Source: Amycolatopsis acidicola
Lineage (GTDB): Bacteria > Actinomycetota > Actinomycetes > Mycobacteriales > Pseudonocardiaceae
Assembly (NCBI RefSeq): GCF_007713735.2
Contig: NZ_VMNW02000023.1
Span: forward strand, 1 to 64,000
Reading direction: 5' to 3'
DNA: 64,000 nt
Positions within the stretch are counted from its first letter, which is position 1, and every line of letters begins with the position of its first letter. The notes beneath the pieces were generated by a model, which saw only the letters and a list, made by a program, of their open reading frames with translations, had not been told where the DNA came from and ran no database searches. Position numbers and translations under genes: made by a program. Shown piece after piece: positions 45,694 through 55,302 of this stretch.

Positions 45694-47042
45694 CGCAGGG
45701 CGCCGAGTTCCTGCTCGATCGTGCCGGACAGCAGGCCGGCTTTCGGGGCGGTGCCGACGTCCGCGGTGATCCCGAACGTCACCTTTCCCGCGTAGCTCAG
45801 GATCGCGATGCCGGTGCGCAGCCGGACGGCGATCGGCACGTACGGGTACAGGTCGACGACTTCGCGGCCCAGCAGGGAAAGCCGGTGCGCGGGGCCGGGG
45901 ACGTTCGTGGTGACCGTGGTGATGGCGCGTTGCGGAAGTTTCGCGGCCGCGCGCAGCGCCCAGCCGACCGGCGGGAACGGGCCGTGCGCGGCGGTCGTCG
46001 TGACCGTGAGCCCGGCTTCCGCCTCCTTCTCCCGTTTCAGCGCGGTCAGCCGCCGGTGCACCGCGGTGAGCCGTTCGACCGGATCGGGCAGGTCCACCGG
46101 AAGGACCGGCAGCAGCAGCGAAATCTGATTGTCCATAGTGGACGAATCGCGCACGGAGACCGGGACCAGGCTGCGCACGGTGTCGGCGGCCGGGTCTTCG
46201 CCGCGGTCCAGCAGCACGGCTCGGAGCGCGCCGGTGACGGCGGCGAGTGCCACGTCGTTGAGGGTCACCCGGAAGTACCGGCTGATGGCGAGCAGGTCGG
46301 CGAGCGTGGTGTGCGCGAGCTCGTAGTGCCGCTGCCTGCCGACCGGGCCGGTGAGCGACGAAGACGCGGCGGGGACGAGCGCTGTCGCCAGTGCCGCCAT
46401 CCCGCGCGCGGTGTCGGCGATCCGCCGGGCGAGCCTCTCCGGGGACAGCATCGTGCGCACCAGCACCGGTAGTTCGGTGAAGGGCCCGGTCACCAGCCGC
46501 CGCACCGCTGAGCCCAGCAACGTGAACGGGCCCGGTTCGTCTTCGGGCTGCCAGACGGGCGCCGGGGGAGCGGGCTCGACGCGGAAGAACAGCTCGTGCA
46601 GGGCGCTCGCGGACACGCCGTCGGCCAGAGAATGGTGGATCTTGGACACGAGCGCCCAGCGGCCCTCGGGCAGCCCTTCGACGACCCAGCACTGCCACAG
46701 CGGCCGGGAGCGGTCCATCCGCTCGCTCATGATGAGCCCGACCAGTTCGCACAAGGCGCCCTCGTCGCCCGGCGCGGGCAGCGCGATCCGCTCGAACTGC
46801 TTCGCCGGGTCGAAGCCGGGGTCGTCGGCCCATACCGGCGGCCCGAGGTCGAAGGGCACCCGCCGCATCCGCTGCCGGTAGCGGGGCACCTGCGGCAGCC
46901 GTGCCGCGTACTCGGTGACGAGTTCTTCCTGGGCTGGCACGGGTCCTTCGAGAACGGCGATCGAGGCGATCGCCAGCGAGGATTCCGGTTCGGCGTCCTC
47001 GATTTCGAGGAATGCCGCGTCCAGGGGACTGAGCGTGTCCAT
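45663..47042 (-). CDS. WS/DGAT-family acyltransferase
   Basis: A 459-residue wax ester synthase/diacylglycerol acyltransferase. The opening MDTLSPLDAAFLEIED, the catalytic HHSLADG (His136, His137, Asp141), a PLWQCWVVEGL strand and the late NVPGP and SYAGKVTFGI motifs are typical. Family members make triacylglycerol or wax esters from acyl-CoA at the membrane; Tgs1 in mycobacteria is DosR-induced and stores lipid during dormancy. It lies 9 bp downstream of FtsH and so is the last gene of the nitroreductase-FtsH unit. Confidence 0.93.
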   Translation of the reverse strand: MDTLSPLDAAFLEIEDAEPESSLAIASIAVLEGPVPAQEELVTEYAARLPQVPRYRQRMRRVPFDLGPPVWADDPGFDPAKQFERIALPAPGDEGALCELVGLIMSERMDRSRPLWQCWVVEGLPEGRWALVSKIHHSLADGVSASALHELFFRVEPAPPAPVWQPEDEPGPFTLLGSAVRRLVTGPFTELPVLVRTMLSPERLARRIADTARGMAALATALVPAASSSLTGPVGRQRHYELAHTTLADLLAISRYFRVTLNDVALAAVTGALRAVLLDRGEDPAADTVRSLVPVSVRDSSTMDNQISLLLPVLPVDLPDPVERLTAVHRRLTALKREKEAEAGLTVTTTAAHGPFPPVGWALRAAAKLPQRAITTVTTNVPGPAHRLSLLGREVVDLYPYVPIAVRLRTGIAILSYAGKVTFGITADVGTAPKAGLLSGTIEQELGALRHLAGGASEK

Positions 47043-47051
47043 GATCGCTCC

Positions 47052-48974
47052 TCAGTGCGAAGGGGCCCTGTTCCCGAGCACGGCCGGGGATGGCCCGTGG
47101 TGATCGGTTTCGTACTCGTGCCCGAGCGCGTCGAGTACGGCGCCGCCGTCGACGGTTTCGCGGTGCATCAGCTGGCCGGCGAGCGTGTCGAGCGCCGGCC
47201 GGTGCTCCCCGAGCAACCGGACGGCCCGCTCTTCCGCGTCGCGGAGCAGGCGCGCCACCTCTTCGTCGATGAGGTGCTGTGTCTGTTCCGAGTAGGTCCG
47301 GGCGGGTTCCTTGCCGCCGGGCAGGAACTCCCCTTCGCCGCGCGGGTAGCCGATCGGGCCGAGTTCGGGGGACAGACCGAACTCGGTGACCATCTTGACC
47401 GCGAGATCGGTCGCGCCGGCCAGGTCGTTGGCCGCCCCGGTGGAACCCTGCCCGAACACGACGAGTTCGGCCGCGCGCCCGCCGAGGCGGACCGTGAGCT
47501 GGTCGGTGAGGTAGGCCTCGCTGTAGAGGTGGCGTTCGGCCTCGGGGAGCTGCTCGGTGGCGCCGAGAGCCATCCCGGCCGGCAGGATGGTCACCTTCGC
47601 GACGGGGTCGGCGTGCTCGCACAGCGCGGCCACGAGCGCGTGCCCGGATTCGTGCACCGCCACCGAATGGCGTTCCTCCGGCAGCAGGGCGTTGGAGGTT
47701 TCCCGGCGGCCGAGCAGGACCCGGTCGCGCGCCGCGGTCAGGTCGTCCGGGGTGAGGATGACGCGGTTGCCGCGGACGGCGTTGATGGCACCTTCGTTGA
47801 CGAGGTTGGCCAGATCGGCACCGGAGAAACCGGGTGTGCCGCGGGCGAGCCGGTCCAGGTCCACGTCGGGCGCGAGGCGTTTGTTCCCGGCGTGCACGGC
47901 CAGGATCGCCGCCCGCTCGGCCTGGTTCGGCAGCGGGACGACGACCTGCCGGTCGAACCGGCCGGGCCGCAGCAGCGCCGCGTCGAGCGTTTCCGGGCGG
48001 TTCGTGGCGGCCAGGACGACGACGCCGCTGTCCTGGTCGAAACCGTCCATTTCGGACAGTAGCTGGTTGAGTGTCTGCTCACGCTCGTCGTGGCCGCCGA
48101 CGCCGCTGACGCCCCGGCGGCTGCCCACGGCGTCGATCTCGTCGATGAAGATGATGGAGGGGGCGCGGTCGCGGGCGCCGGTGAACAGGTCCCGGACCCG
48201 GGACGCGCCGACGCCGACGAACATCTCCACGAAGGCGGAGCCGGTGACCGAGAGGAACGGCACTTCGGCCTCCCCGGCCACCGCGCGCGCCAGCAGCGTT
48301 TTCCCGGTGCCCGGCGGGCCGACCATGATGACGCCGCGCGGGCCTTTCGCCCCGGCGGCGGCGTACCGCGCCGGGTCGCGCAGGAAGTCGACGATCTCGC
48401 TGACCTCCTGCTTGACGCCCTCGTATCCGGCGACGTCGGCGAACCGGGTGGTCGGCCGCTCGGCCTCGATGATCTTCGCCTTGGCACGGCCGAATCCGCC
48501 GAGCCCGCCCGCGAGTGAGCGTTGCGCGCTCCGCCCGCTCCAGGCGAGCAGCCCGGCGAACAGCAGGAACCCGCCGACCACCAGGACGATGGTGGTCCAG
48601 TTGGTGCCGGATGACGAGATCGTGCCGGTGATCACCACGTTGCGCGCCTGCAGCCGCTGCGCCAGCTGGGTGTCCCCGAGCGCCGTCGGCAGCTGGCTGG
48701 TGAACGCCGAGCCGTCGGCGAACGTGCCGTCCACCGCGCCCTTGTCGCCGATCTGCACGGTCTTCACCTGCCCGGAGTCCACTTTGGACAGGAAGTCGGT
48801 GTAGGACAGGGATTTCGTGGCTGGCGTGTTCATCAGGATGCTGGGCAGGAACAGCAGGCTCAGCGCCAGCAGCCCGGCGGCCGGCAGCAGCCAGGCCCGC
48901 CAGGCCGGCGGCTTCGGCGGGTCGGGTTTGCGCACCGGGTCCGGTGGGGGCCCCGGTTTCGCCGTTCGCGACAT
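47052..48974 (-). CDS. ftsH: FtsH-family membrane ATP-dependent zinc protease
   Basis: A 640-residue FtsH. Two membrane segments (about 25-46 and 127-145) flank a 75-residue extracytoplasmic domain. The AAA+ module has Walker A GPPGTGKT (218-225), Walker [15 protein letters not shown]-type [18 protein letters not shown] and the peptidase motif HESGHA (440-445). It is shorter than housekeeping actinobacterial FtsH at the C-terminus, and embedded in a stress operon after a nitroreductase and before a WS/DGAT, so it is probably a second, stress-specific copy. Confidence 0.93.
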   Translation of the reverse strand: MSRTAKPGPPPDPVRKPDPPKPPAWRAWLLPAAGLLALSLLFLPSILMNTPATKSLSYTDFLSKVDSGQVKTVQIGDKGAVDGTFADGSAFTSQLPTALGDTQLAQRLQARNVVITGTISSSGTNWTTIVLVVGGFLLFAGLLAWSGRSAQRSLAGGLGGFGRAKAKIIEAERPTTRFADVAGYEGVKQEVSEIVDFLRDPARYAAAGAKGPRGVIMVGPPGTGKTLLARAVAGEAEVPFLSVTGSAFVEMFVGVGASRVRDLFTGARDRAPSIIFIDEIDAVGSRRGVSGVGGHDEREQTLNQLLSEMDGFDQDSGVVVLAATNRPETLDAALLRPGRFDRQVVVPLPNQAERAAILAVHAGNKRLAPDVDLDRLARGTPGFSGADLANLVNEGAINAVRGNRVILTPDDLTAARDRVLLGRRETSNALLPEERHSVAVHESGHALVAALCEHADPVAKVTILPAGMALGATEQLPEAERHLYSEAYLTDQLTVRLGGRAAELVVFGQGSTGAANDLAGATDLAVKMVTEFGLSPELGPIGYPRGEGEFLPGGKEPARTYSEQTQHLIDEEVARLLRDAEERAVRLLGEHRPALDTLAGQLMHRETVDGGAVLDALGHEYETDHHGPSPAVLGNRAPSH

Positions 48975-48996
48975 GCTGCGTCCCTTCCCGGGCGCT

Positions 48997-50001
48997 TCAC
49001 GCCTGGTGTTCCACCGGCTCGCCGAGGGGCTTGAGGACGTCGGCGAGGTCGCGGCGTGGGGTGGCGGGGAGCGGGTCGGCGTTGATCGGCGCCCACCCGA
49101 TCCGCAGCACCATCTGCGGGTAGCTGCCGCCGATCACCTTGTCCCGCACCACTTCCCAGGTGTCGCCGATCTCCAGCGGCTCGGTGAGCGGGCAGCTGGC
49201 GAGCCCGAGCGCGGTCGCGGTCAGCAGCACCGCGCTGGTGGCTTCGCCGGCCCGCAGCCGGGAGAGCCGGTCGTCGGAGGTGGTGCCCAGGACGAGCAGC
49301 ACGTTCTCGTCGTCCTCACCCGACGCGCCCGGGGGCTGGCGGAGGGCGGGATCGGCGAACGGCCTGCCGGGTAGCGCGCCGGGTGTGTCGTCCGGCGCCG
49401 GGGTGTTCGCGCTCGGCACGCCGTCGGGCGCGGCGTGCCTGCCGCTCCACGCGGCCAGTTCCACCCGATACGCCGGATCGTCGGCATGTCGTTGCGCGGC
49501 CTCGAAAATCGCCCGTGCGAGGTGGTAGCGGGTGGCGTCCTCGGCGACACGCAGGAGCGTTCCTTCGCGCGCGGCGCGTTCGGACATCAGCTGCAGGGAA
49601 CCGTCCGGCACGGGCCATGAACTGTGCCGCCGGCGGTCGGTGCGGCGCCGGGGGATCGCGGCGGCCAGCGAGATTTCCTCCTGCCCCGGCTCGTGCCGGT
49701 GCAGTTCGATCGCCGCCAGGTGTTCGGGTTCGGCGGGGTTGGGCAGCCGGTGCACCTCGGCACGCCAGCCCAGCACCCCGAACCCGATCCGCAGGTGGTG
49801 CAGCGCCGCGCCGCAGCTGATCAGCAGGTCCCGGCCCTGCGGATCGGTTTCGGCCAGCCGCAGGCCCGGGTCCGCGTAGAGGTGCAAGGTGCGTTCGCCC
49901 ACCCGCCATTGCCAGGGCTGAGTGTTGTGGATCGACGGGGCACGCGCGGCGAGCGCGACGGCGGCCTGCACGGTGAAATCGTCGGGAAGTCCGCGGTCCA
50001 T
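48997..50001 (-). CDS. Acg-family nitroreductase-like flavoprotein
   Basis: A 334-residue protein of the Acg (Rv2032)-type branch of the nitroreductase fold. Hallmarks: LAARAPSIHNTQPWQWRV near the start, GRDLLISCGAALHHLRIGF, PRRRTDRR, and the C-terminal half with VLGTTSDDRLSRLRAGEATS, SCPLTEPLEI and PQMVLRIGW. Acg proteins bind FMN but may sequester it rather than act as reductases. First gene of an operon with FtsH (22-bp gap) and WS/DGAT; an inverted DevR-like pair lies upstream. Confidence 0.9.
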   Translation of the reverse strand: MDRGLPDDFTVQAAVALAARAPSIHNTQPWQWRVGERTLHLYADPGLRLAETDPQGRDLLISCGAALHHLRIGFGVLGWRAEVHRLPNPAEPEHLAAIELHRHEPGQEEISLAAAIPRRRTDRRRHSSWPVPDGSLQLMSERAAREGTLLRVAEDATRYHLARAIFEAAQRHADDPAYRVELAAWSGRHAAPDGVPSANTPAPDDTPGALPGRPFADPALRQPPGASGEDDENVLLVLGTTSDDRLSRLRAGEATSAVLLTATALGLASCPLTEPLEIGDTWEVVRDKVIGGSYPQMVLRIGWAPINADPLPATPRRDLADVLKPLGEPVEHQA

Positions 50002-50070
50002 GACGAAACCTGCCTCGGGAACGGGAATCGGCCTACCGCTTCAAACTCGCACCGGGGCGGGGTCCCGAGC

Positions 50071-50108
50071 AGAGCCGGAATGCCCCGGCGCCAGGGACTT
50101 TCGGTCCT
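50071..50108. promoter_or_regulatory. Inverted DevR/DosR-like operator pair, 23-bp spacing
   Basis: Minus-strand GGGCATTCCGGCTCT (50071-50085) and plus-strand GGGACTTTCGGTCCT (50094-50108), starts 23 bp apart. The plus site is among the best in the window. They lie between the divergent nitroreductase and Rv1733c-like genes. Confidence 0.65.
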
Positions 50109-50201
50109 CCCCACTGCCTGCGCACCTGGGACGAACGCCTCTAGGAACACGGCCCCGGCGGGCGAGATTCTGCTTCGGAAATACGCCGAGGAGGGACCGT
50201 G

Positions 50202-50777
50202 ATGGACTGGATCGGCCGCCGGCTCCGGTGGCTCACGTCGTTCGGGAACCCGCTGACCGGCCGCTGGGACCGGTTCGAGATGGGGTTGGTCATCGTCGCC
50301 GTGGCGCTGGCGTTGGGTATGGTGCCGGTCGCGCTGTCGATCGGATCGGCCGTGCGGGCCCAGACCGCCGCGCAGGCCGCGGAGGAACAGGCGAGCCGGG
50401 TGCCCTCGACCGCCGTCCTGCTCACCGACGTGCCGCAGGCCGACACCTCGCCCGCGACCCGGGTGCATACGGCGGAAGCCACCTGGCAGCTCCCGGACGG
50501 GCAGTCGCGGACGGGCCGGGTCAGCGCCGACGCCGGCACCCGCGCGGGCACCCGGGTCCCGATCTGGCTCGACCGGGCCGGGAACGCGGTCGCCCGCCCG
50601 CGGAGCACCGGCGACGCGCTCGGCACCGGGATCGGGGTCGGGATGTACTCCTGGGTGGCGTCGGTGGCTCTGCTGATCGTGCTCTGCTGGGTGGCCCGGA
50701 TGCTGCTGAACCGACGCCGCCACGCGGATCTCGCCCGCGAATGGGCCACGTTCAGCCGTGACCTGAAGCGGTTCTGA
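50202..50777 (+). CDS. Rv1733c-like membrane protein
   Basis: A 191-residue protein. N-terminal FGNPLTGRWDRFEMGLVIVA with a membrane helix (about 26-48), a 90-residue extracytoplasmic domain including ATWQLPDGQSRTGRVSADAG and GTRVPIWLDRAGNAV, then a second helix (about 145-168) and a basic tail. This is the Rv1733c layout, a two-helix DosR-regulon membrane protein and known latency antigen in tuberculosis. Function unknown. GAGGAGGGACC site; GTG at 50199 is an alternative start. The USP follows 2 bp later. Confidence 0.85.
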   Translation: MDWIGRRLRWLTSFGNPLTGRWDRFEMGLVIVAVALALGMVPVALSIGSAVRAQTAAQAAEEQASRVPSTAVLLTDVPQADTSPATRVHTAEATWQLPDGQSRTGRVSADAGTRAGTRVPIWLDRAGNAVARPRSTGDALGTGIGVGMYSWVASVALLIVLCWVARMLLNRRRHADLAREWATFSRDLKRF

Positions 50778-50779
50778 CG

Positions 50780-51658
50780 ATGGATTCCCGCAGCGTCGGG
50801 GCGTTGGTGGTGGGTGTCGACGGCTCGGCGTCGGCGCTGGCGGCGGTCCGCTGGGCGGCGGCCGAGGCGGTGCGCTGGGGCCTGCGGGTGCGGCTGGTGC
50901 ACGTGGCCGAACCGGTGCCCGCGGTCGCCGGCGACCCCGCCGAGGAGAGCGCCGGCCGGCGTGCCCGCGGCGAGCAGTGGCTGAACACCGCGAGCAGTGT
51001 CGCGTCGAGGACGGCGGCGGAGGTGGAAACCGTGCTGTACGAGGGAAACCGGCGGGACATCCTCGTGGAGGAGGCCGGCTGGGCGGCCGAACTGGTGCTC
51101 GGGTCACGGGGCAGGGGCGGCCTCGGACGGCTGACCGGCGCGTCGGCCGGACTCGCGGTGGCCACGCACGGGGGCTGCCCGGTCGTCATCGTGCGCGGGC
51201 CGGCGCGCGAGAGTGGCCACGTCGTCGCCGGAGTGGACGACGGGCCGGAGACCACGGCGGTGCTGCGGTTCGCTTTTCACCAGGCCCTGCGCTCCGGCAC
51301 GGGCGTCACGGCGCTGCACTCCTGGCGGATCGCCGGCCACGGCGGCTCCGTCCAGGCCCAGTACCACGCGGAAAAGGCGTTGCGCGAAAGGGTTTCCGCG
51401 GTGGCGGCCGAGTTCGGCGGAATCGAACCGGAATGCCTCGTGGTGCGCGGCAAGCCGGAGGAAACCCTGCTCGAATTCGGCAGGCACGCCCGGTTGATCG
51501 TCGTCGGCACCCGCGGGCACGGTGGGCTCACGGGTTTGTTCCTGGGCTCGGTGAGCCAGTCCGTGGCCGGGCACGGCACCGCGCCCGTGGCCGTCATCCG
51601 CTCCTCAGGGACGGTGCGATGGTGGGCGCGGCTCGTGAACGCCGGGTCAGGGCACTAG
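50780..51658 (+). CDS. Universal stress protein, tandem-domain
   Basis: A 292-residue double USP. Domain 1 runs from [20 protein letters not shown] to [17 protein letters not shown], domain 2 from [19 protein letters not shown] to [18 protein letters not shown]. Both ATP-binding glycine motifs are present; the second VDDG replaces the usual VDGS. Coupled to the Rv1733c-like gene and convergent with the alcohol dehydrogenase gene (11-bp overlap). Confidence 0.93.
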   Translation: MDSRSVGALVVGVDGSASALAAVRWAAAEAVRWGLRVRLVHVAEPVPAVAGDPAEESAGRRARGEQWLNTASSVASRTAAEVETVLYEGNRRDILVEEAGWAAELVLGSRGRGGLGRLTGASAGLAVATHGGCPVVIVRGPARESGHVVAGVDDGPETTAVLRFAFHQALRSGTGVTALHSWRIAGHGGSVQAQYHAEKALRERVSAVAAEFGGIEPECLVVRGKPEETLLEFGRHARLIVVGTRGHGGLTGLFLGSVSQSVAGHGTAPVAVIRSSGTVRWWARLVNAGSGH

Positions 51659-52669
51659 CACCGCCGCGCCGTGCACGCGGTCGGCGGCCAGGTCGTCGAG
51701 CGCCCGGTCGGCTTCGTCCAGCGGGTACGGCGTGGTGACCACGTGCAACCGGTGCCGGGCGGCGAAGTCAAGGAAATCCCTTGCGTCGCCCCGGGTATTG
51801 GCGGTGACACTGCGCAGCTGCTTCTCCTGGAACAGGTGCCGCCGGTAGTTCAGGCCGGGGATGTCCGAAAGGTGGATGCCCGCCACGGCCAGTGTCCCGC
51901 CGCGATCCAGCGCTTCCAGCGCGGGCGGCACCAGCTCTCCGGCCGGCGCGAACAGAATCGCCGAATCCAGTGGTTCCGGGGGAACGCCGGCGGCGCCGCC
52001 GGTGGAAGCCGCGCCCAGTTCGAGTGCCAGCCGCCGGGCCCGCTCGTCCCGGGTGAGCACATGCACCGTCGCGCCTTCGGCAAGCGCGACCTGCATCGCG
52101 AGATGAGCGCTGGCCCCGAAACCGTAGATGCCGAGCCGCCCGCGCGCCGGCAGCCACGCCCGGCGCAACGCGCGATAGCCGATGATTCCCGCGCACAGCA
52201 AGGGAGCCAGCTCGGCGTCGGAGTAGCCATCGGGCAGCCGATGCGCGTACGCGGCGGGGACCGTGGCGTATTCGGCGTAGCCACCGTCGGCGTCCCAGCC
52301 GGTGAACTCCGGCGCGACGCACAGGTTTTCCGAGCCCTGACGGCAGTACCGGCAAACCCCGCAGGTGTGCCGCAGCCACGCGATGCCCACCCGGTCGCCT
52401 TCGCGGAAGTCCAGGACCTCCGCCCCGGTGGCGACGACCCGGCCGGCGACTTCGTGCCCTGGCACGACATCGGGCCGGTGCACGGGCAGATCCCCCTCGA
52501 CCACGTGCAGGTCGGTGCGGCAGACCCCGCACACCAGGACCCGCACCAGCAGCTCGTCGGGCCCGGGCCGGGGCACGGCTTCCCTGGCCTGCTCGAACTT
52601 TCGTGCTTGACGAGTGCCGGGGGAGTGCACCCGCCAGGCACGCATGGTCTCCGCCACGGGGCTTGTCAT
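51647..52669 (-). CDS. Zinc-dependent alcohol dehydrogenase
   Basis: A 340-residue MDR-family dehydrogenase. Catalytic zinc ligands sit in [14 protein letters not shown] and [10 protein letters not shown]. The structural zinc lobe has four cysteines ([15 protein letters not shown]). The Rossmann domain shows [17 protein letters not shown]. It resembles the propanol-preferring AdhA/AdhP group. In hypoxia it could dispose of reducing power by reducing aldehydes. ATG 52669 follows GGGAGGAC (GTG at 52672 also possible). Divergent from the second nitroreductase across DevR-like sites. Confidence 0.92.
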   Translation of the reverse strand: MTSPVAETMRAWRVHSPGTRQARKFEQAREAVPRPGPDELLVRVLVCGVCRTDLHVVEGDLPVHRPDVVPGHEVAGRVVATGAEVLDFREGDRVGIAWLRHTCGVCRYCRQGSENLCVAPEFTGWDADGGYAEYATVPAAYAHRLPDGYSDAELAPLLCAGIIGYRALRRAWLPARGRLGIYGFGASAHLAMQVALAEGATVHVLTRDERARRLALELGAASTGGAAGVPPEPLDSAILFAPAGELVPPALEALDRGGTLAVAGIHLSDIPGLNYRRHLFQEKQLRSVTANTRGDARDFLDFAARHRLHVVTTPYPLDEADRALDDLAADRVHGAAVLVP

Positions 52670-52703
52670 CACGTCCTCCCAAGGGTTCCGGCTTCAGCGT
52701 CGC

Positions 52704-52738
52704 GGGACCGGGGCCCCGCATACAGGGCCGAAGGACCC
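52704..52738. promoter_or_regulatory. DevR/DosR-like operator pair
   Basis: Plus-strand GGGACCGGGGCCCCG (52704-52718) and minus-strand GGGTCCTTCGGCCCT (52724-52738). The second differs from the 29601 site at one base. Between the divergent alcohol dehydrogenase and nitroreductase genes; here the spacing is 20 bp and the orientation is reversed relative to the 23-bp pairs. Confidence 0.6.
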
Positions 52739-52824
52739 CCGCGTGAGTGTCCGCCGGACCTACCGGGCCGTCCTCGCGCGTCACCACGCTGGGCGTTCCG
52801 ACCTCGAACGAGGAGGGCGCGGGC

Positions 52825-53697
52825 ATGTCTTGGTCCAGCGCGGAAAGAGCGGTGCTCACGCGCGCCGTCGGCGAAGCACCCTCAGTGCACAACCTTGTTC
52901 CCTGGACCGCGGAGATCCGCGCGGCCGGCGCCGACCTGTACGACCACGCCGGGGCGAGGCGGCGGCGCCACGACCCCGCCGGACGGGACCGGGTGATCTC
53001 GGGCGGCGCGGCGTTGACGAACCTCGAGCTTGCGCTGCGCGCGCTCGGCTGGGCGCCGGAAACAGTGCTGCTGCCGGACGCCGGGCGCCTGGATCTGCTC
53101 GCCCGCGTCACGTCGCCGCACCGGCACGAGGCGACCCCCGAGGAGGTCCGCCACTACTCGGCGATCTACCGCCGCCACAGCTACCGTTCGCCGTTCGCCG
53201 TCCGCGCCATCGACGAACAGGAGCGGCGGCGACTCGCGGCCGTCAGCGATGGCGCCATGGGCAGGATCCTCGACCCGGCCGCCGAATCCGCCCCGCTGGC
53301 CGAATTCCTTTCCCACGCCGGGCAGGCCCCGCGCGACGACGTGGCGTATCGGCGGGAACTGCGTGCGTGGTCGTCGCCGTTCGGTGAGCCGCACGGGAAC
53401 TCCGCGTTGCCGTGGGCGCACCTGCCGGACACCGCGACGCTGGCCAAGCGGCTGGCGGCCGAAGCGCTCGTGCTGGTGCTGACGCCGGATGACACGCGCC
53501 GCGACCATCTTCTCGCCGGGCACGTCATGGAACAGATCTGGCTGGCCGCGGTCGCACGGGGCCTGGCGGGCTCGGTGCTCACCCGGCCCTTGCGGCTGCA
53601 CCAGGTGCGCGCCGGGCTGGCCGCGGAGCTCGGCCTGGCCGGTTTCCCGCAACTCATCCTGCGGTTCGGTTACCCGGTCACGGGCCCAAGGTCCTGA
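52825..53697 (+). CDS. Acg-family nitroreductase-like flavoprotein, second copy
   Basis: A 290-residue Acg-type protein, shorter than the copy at 48997. It has RAVGEAPSVHNLVPWTAEI, ISGGAALTNLELALRALGW, IYRRHSYRSPF, LVLVLTPDD and FPQLILRFGYPV. The ATG at 52825 follows GAGGAGGG; the frame is open from 52747 but that start lacks a site. The QPW of typical members is VPW here, a difference in the flavin-contacting opening motif. Its last bases contain part of the operator serving the downstream Hsp20 gene. Confidence 0.87.
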   Translation: MSWSSAERAVLTRAVGEAPSVHNLVPWTAEIRAAGADLYDHAGARRRRHDPAGRDRVISGGAALTNLELALRALGWAPETVLLPDAGRLDLLARVTSPHRHEATPEEVRHYSAIYRRHSYRSPFAVRAIDEQERRRLAAVSDGAMGRILDPAAESAPLAEFLSHAGQAPRDDVAYRRELRAWSSPFGEPHGNSALPWAHLPDTATLAKRLAAEALVLVLTPDDTRRDHLLAGHVMEQIWLAAVARGLAGSVLTRPLRLHQVRAGLAAELGLAGFPQLILRFGYPVTGPRS

Positions 53698-53718
53698 GCC
53701 GAAGGGACTTGAAACCCT
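53681..53718. promoter_or_regulatory. Inverted DevR/DosR-like operator pair, 23-bp spacing
   Basis: Minus-strand AGGACCTTGGGCCCG (53681-53695, overlapping the nitroreductase 3' end) and plus-strand GGGACTTGAAACCCT (53704-53718). Starts are 23 bp apart, 68 bp before the Hsp20 gene. Confidence 0.55.
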
Positions 53719-53785
53719 GCTGTGCGCCCGGGTTCCGGCGTTGTGCTGGAGGCGCCAGTGAAAACGAGGCGGAAGGAAGGCACCG

Positions 53786-54181
53786 ATGCCCACACGGATC
53801 CCGCGGACCACCCTGCTCCCGGACGTCTTCCGGTTGCTGGAGGAGGAGTTCGGCGACCGGCATCCCATCCGGGTGGAGCACTACCTCGACGACGGCGCGT
53901 ACGTTGTCCGGGCCGAGCTGCCGGGGATGGACCCCGAACACGACATCCACGTCACGGTCGAGCGCGGTGAGCTGAACCTGCGCGCCGAGCGGAAGTTCAC
54001 CCGGCACGACCACGAACACACCGAGTTCGCCTACGGGGGATTCGCGCGGAGCGTGCGGCTGCCCGAGAGCGCGGACGTCACGCACGTCAAGGCCGCCTAC
54101 GACGCGGGCGTCCTCGAGGTGCGTATTCCGGTGCGCGAGAAGGGAAAGCCGCACGAGATCCCGGTTAAGGCCGGTTCGTGA
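53786..54181 (+). CDS. Hsp20/alpha-crystallin small heat-shock protein, second copy
   Basis: A 131-residue small heat-shock protein with a short N-terminal arm, then IRVEHYLDDGAYVVRAELPG, ELNLRAERKF, YGGFARSVRLP and YDAGVLEVRIP, which together form the alpha-crystallin domain. It shares layout but only moderate identity with the copy at 26133, so the pair is not a recent duplication. GGAAGGAAGG precedes the start. Head of a unit with GAPDH and a Gmad2-domain protein. Confidence 0.94.
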   Translation: MPTRIPRTTLLPDVFRLLEEEFGDRHPIRVEHYLDDGAYVVRAELPGMDPEHDIHVTVERGELNLRAERKFTRHDHEHTEFAYGGFARSVRLPESADVTHVKAAYDAGVLEVRIPVREKGKPHEIPVKAGS

Positions 54182-54187
54182 ACGACG

Positions 54188-54219
54188 CGGGGCGTGCCGG
54201 TGGCCGCCGGCACGCCCCG
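54188..54219. terminator. Strong hairpin between Hsp20 and GAPDH genes
   Basis: Thirteen-bp perfect stem CGGGGCGTGCCGG / CCGGCACGCCCCG with a 6-base loop, starting 7 bp after the Hsp20 stop and ending 26 bp before the GAPDH start. No U-tract. It could be a terminator, an attenuator reducing GAPDH expression, or a 3'-end stabiliser of the hsp20 message. Confidence 0.6.
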
Positions 54220-54245
54220 TCCCTCGTGAGACGAAGGAGAAGACG

Positions 54246-55259
54246 ATGGTGACCCGAGTGGCGATCAACGGGCTCGGCCGGATCGGGCGTGACGTCCTGC
54301 GCGGCGCGCTCGCCCGGCCCGGAAGCCCGATCGAGGTGGTGGCCGTCAACGACGTGGTCCCGCCCGCGGCGATGGCGCACCTGCTCGAATTCGACTCCAC
54401 CTACGGCAGGCTCGCCTCGCCGGTGCACGCGCACGGTTCGGTGCTCTCCGTGGACGGCAAGGACATCCACGTCACCGACGTGGGCACGCCCGCCGGGCTG
54501 CCGTGGCGCGAGTTCGACGTGGACATCGTGATCGAGGCCAGCGGCAAGTTCCGGACCAGGGACGAGGCCGCCGGCCACCTCGAGGCCGGCGCGCGGAAGG
54601 TGATCATCACCGCGCCGGGCAAGGACGTGGACGCGACGATCGTGCTGGGCATCAACGACGAGAGCTACGACACGCGGTGGCACCACGTGGTTTCCAACGC
54701 GTCGTGCACCACCAACTGCGTCGCCCCGATGGCGATGGTGCTGCACCGCGCGTTCGGCGTGCGGCGCGGGCTGATGACCACGATCCACAGCTACACCAAC
54801 GATCAGTCCCTTTTGGACGGTCCGCACCAGGACCCGCGGCGTGCCCGGTCCGCCGCGGTCAACCTGATCCCGACGAGTACCGGCGCGGCGCGGGCACTGG
54901 GCGAGGTGCTGCCCGAACTGGCCGGGCGCCTGGACGGCGTCGCCGTGCGGGTACCGGTGGAGGACGGCTCGCTGACCGACCTCACCGTCGAACTGGACGA
55001 GGAGGTCACCGCGGGCCAGGTGAACCACGCGTTCGCGGAAGCCGCGAACGGCTCGCTGAAAGGGATTCTCCGCTACACCGAACGGCCGATCGTCTCCCGT
55101 GACGTCATCGGTGACCCGGCGTCGTGCGTGTTCGACTCGGGCCTGACCAAGGCCGAGGCCAACCTGGTGAAGGTGTTCGGCTGGTACGACAACGAATGGG
55201 GCTACGCGCAGCGCACTCTCGACCTGGCGGAGCTGATCGCGGGCGCGCTGCCCGGCTGA
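54246..55259 (+). CDS. gap: Glyceraldehyde-3-phosphate dehydrogenase, type I
   Basis: A 337-residue GAPDH. NAD-binding VAINGLGRIGRDVLRGAL, the adenosine-contacting Asp in VVAVNDVV, catalytic Cys154 in NASCTTNC, His181 in TTIHSYTNDQ, LIPTSTGAARA and the final WYDNEWGYAQRTLDL are all present. The retained Asp after the second strand suggests NAD+ preference. Its place in a hypoxia-type island argues for an extra, stress-induced isozyme rather than the housekeeping gene, usually in a gap-pgk-tpi operon. AGACGAAGGAGAAG site. Confidence 0.95.
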   Translation: MVTRVAINGLGRIGRDVLRGALARPGSPIEVVAVNDVVPPAAMAHLLEFDSTYGRLASPVHAHGSVLSVDGKDIHVTDVGTPAGLPWREFDVDIVIEASGKFRTRDEAAGHLEAGARKVIITAPGKDVDATIVLGINDESYDTRWHHVVSNASCTTNCVAPMAMVLHRAFGVRRGLMTTIHSYTNDQSLLDGPHQDPRRARSAAVNLIPTSTGAARALGEVLPELAGRLDGVAVRVPVEDGSLTDLTVELDEEVTAGQVNHAFAEAANGSLKGILRYTERPIVSRDVIGDPASCVFDSGLTKAEANLVKVFGWYDNEWGYAQRTLDLAELIAGALPG

Positions 55260-55302
55260 GGAGTCCACAGTGGCCGGTGGGCACCGGAAGAGGTGAAGGA
55301 CC

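Noticed and set aside
46941..46956. GGGTCCTTCGAG inside the WS/DGAT gene as a DevR-like site
   Set aside because: Lies within coding sequence, lacks the second half-site and is not upstream of any start.
43096..47622. 1508-codon minus-strand open frame
   Set aside because: Antisense or out of frame to the P1B-5 ATPase, WS/DGAT and FtsH genes; Arg/Pro/Ala-rich with no motifs. Typical high-GC shadow frame.
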